From: Gallionellaceae bacterium
Lineage (GTDB): Bacteria; Pseudomonadota; Gammaproteobacteria; Burkholderiales; Gallionellaceae
Direction: 5' to 3'
Assembly: GCA_021731185.1 (NCBI GenBank)
Contig: JAKFXW010000162.1
Span: 1-12,906, forward strand
Length of the DNA stretch: 12,906 nt
The position numbers and the translations under genes are program-made. This document shows, piece after piece, positions 12,203 through 12,906 of this stretch (the first letter of the stretch is position 1; every line of letters starts with the position of its first letter). Under the pieces are notes generated by a model. The model made no database searches. It had not been told where the DNA came from and was given only the letters and a program-made list of their open reading frames with translations.

Positions 12203-12906
12203 TCAATCTGCTGTGTTACCCGCAAACGATGCATCAAAGGTAGGCAATCCACTACCCGCTGAAGCGTGTGTGGAATTGACACTGCCGTTGGCTTGCATAT
12301 TGAGGAAAGCATCGGTTCTCGTTAAGCCGTTGCTGCCGAACAAGGATAGCCCAGTGTTGGCATCCAGCAACGCAACTTCGAAGGCATCATCCGGTGCGGC
12401 GTTGACATCGTCGAGGGCAATGTTGTCCAACGTGAAGCGCAGGAAGCGATCATTCGCACCCAGGGCGAACACCTGGTTCAGGCGCGTTTGCGTACTGGCG
12501 GTTTCGGTGAGCGTGGCCGTGCCTGTCGTGCCATCACTGTTGAAAACGACATTGCCGCTGGTGTTCCAGCCGACCACGACACCCGCCGCACTGCCCCCTG
12601 CCCCGCCCGATCCAGCAAATTCAGGGTTAGTAAGCGTAGCATTGGCGGCGACGACATATTGCACCACTTCCCTCTCCCGCTGGGAGAGGGCTAGGGTGAG
12701 GGAATTAACATCGGGCGCGATGCTGCTACCGCCGTAGCTGCTCTTACGCATCCGACCAAGGAAGGCGAGACCGAAGCCGCCCAGCGGAGCCATGGGCGCG
12801 TTGGGTAATTCCCTCTCCCCCTGGGAGAGGGCTAGGGTGAGGGAGTTCGCTTGGGTGGTTCCCTCACCCCTACCCTCTCCCGGAGGGAGAGGGAGTAAAT
12901 TGCCCA
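12203..12906 (-). CDS. C-terminal part of a large repetitive secreted-type protein, open to the window edge, possibly a truncated gene
   Basis: The minus-strand frame stays open from the window end to TGA at 12203, so the start lies outside; ATG at 12793 is only an internal methionine. The clearest part runs from YVVAANATLTNPEFAGSG to LNMQANGSVN and resembles the beta-rich modules of long Ala/Gly/Thr-rich bacterial surface or PEP-CTERM-type proteins, including FLRFTLDNIALDD. Before it, two REP-like palindromes are read in frame as SLTLALSQ-type peptides. Between them stands APLGGFGLAFLGRMRKSS, which looks like a short hydrophobic anchor with basic tail. The ending GNTAD is abrupt, and the ORF stands where sdhA is expected. 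It is probably a fragment or pseudogene of an inserted gene; its function is not recognised. Confidence 0.45.
   Translation of the reverse strand, partial: GNLLPLPPGEGRGEGTTQANSLTLALSQGERELPNAPMAPLGGFGLAFLGRMRKSSYGGSSIAPDVNSLTLALSQREREVVQYVVAANATLTNPEFAGSGGAGGSAAGVVVGWNTSGNVVFNSDGTTGTATLTETASTQTRLNQVFALGANDRFLRFTLDNIALDDVNAAPDDAFEVALLDANTGLSLFGSNGLTRTDAFLNMQANGSVNSTHASAGSGLPTFDASFAGNTAD
12670..12702. repeat. REP-like palindromic repeat, copy 1
   Basis: This 33-bp element has a CCCTCTCCC/GGGAGAGGG hairpin followed by CTAGGGTGAGGG. It differs from copy 2 at one base. Elements of this pattern are dispersed in many proteobacterial genomes and give the peptide LTLALSQRERE when read in frame, as here. 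Confidence 0.9.
12811..12843. repeat. REP-like palindromic repeat, copy 2
   Basis: This copy has the same orientation as copy 1 and is identical to it except for C in place of G in the hairpin loop. Together with the inverted copy 3 it forms a doublet. Confidence 0.9.
12861..12893. repeat. REP-like palindromic repeat, copy 3 (inverted)
   Basis: Read in reverse it begins CCCTCTCCCTCCGGGAGAGG and ends in GGTGAGGG, matching copies 1 and 2 with a few differences. It lies head-to-head with copy 2 across 17 bases, a REPIN-like (BIME-like) arrangement. Confidence 0.85.

Noticed and set aside
12171..12737. 188-codon plus-strand ORF opposite the large repetitive-protein ORF
   Set aside because: Its composition (Ala/Pro/Ser/Val) is that of an antisense shadow of the Gly/Ala/Thr-rich frame, and it has no ribosome-binding site or known domain.
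1..12906. CRISPR arrays, tRNA and rRNA genes
   Set aside because: No regularly spaced repeats of array type and no cloverleaf or rRNA sequence were seen; the repeats present are REP-like, MITE ends and a two-copy 20-mer.

Overview
The window looks like the chromosome of a betaproteobacterium, probably a Nitrosomonadales/Gallionellaceae-like or methylotroph-like lineage. This rests on the gene order sdhB-sdhE-gltA-odhA-odhB on the minus strand, on protein similarity recognised by eye, and on moderate base composition. Genus cannot be fixed from the sequence alone.

Left third (1-4510, plus strand). The window opens inside the 3' part of glcF (glycolate oxidase iron-sulfur subunit), which ends early and lacks its last conserved motif. 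Ten bases after its stop begins a clear GEMM-I (cyclic di-GMP-I) riboswitch. It sits in the leader of three tandem genes: an outer-membrane lipoprotein with an IgGFc-binding-type domain and an Asp/His-rich tail, a TPR plus beta-barrel outer-membrane protein resembling the surface lipoprotein assembly modifier family (Slam, DUF560), and a secreted periplasmic FecR-domain protein. A hairpin plus T-run closes the unit. The inference is a c-di-GMP-controlled surface-lipoprotein export and display module. A 20-bp exact repeat lies at the 5' ends of the second and third genes.

Middle and right (4624-12172, minus strand). Read in transcription order these are sdhB, sdhE, gltA, a 585-bp scar region, a MNT/AbiEii-like nucleotidyltransferase gene with a small downstream ORF, odhA and odhB. 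They supply citrate synthase, parts of succinate dehydrogenase and the E1 and E2 subunits of 2-oxoglutarate dehydrogenase. sdhB/sdhE, the nucleotidyltransferase/small ORF, small ORF/odhA and odhA/odhB all overlap by 4-11 bases, so translation is probably coupled. OdhB has no visible peripheral-subunit-binding domain between its lipoyl and catalytic domains. The scar region between gltA and the nucleotidyltransferase holds a 201-bp MITE-like element with TTAA target duplications and a frameshifted, truncated PaaI-type thioesterase pseudogene.

Right end (12203-12906, minus strand). Where sdhA would be expected just upstream of sdhB, there is instead the C-terminal end of a large Ala/Gly/Thr-rich repetitive-protein-like ORF, open to the window edge. 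It carries three copies of a 33-bp REP-like palindrome, two of them as an inverted, REPIN-like pair. The TCA operon therefore appears to have been entered by foreign or mobile DNA at two points.
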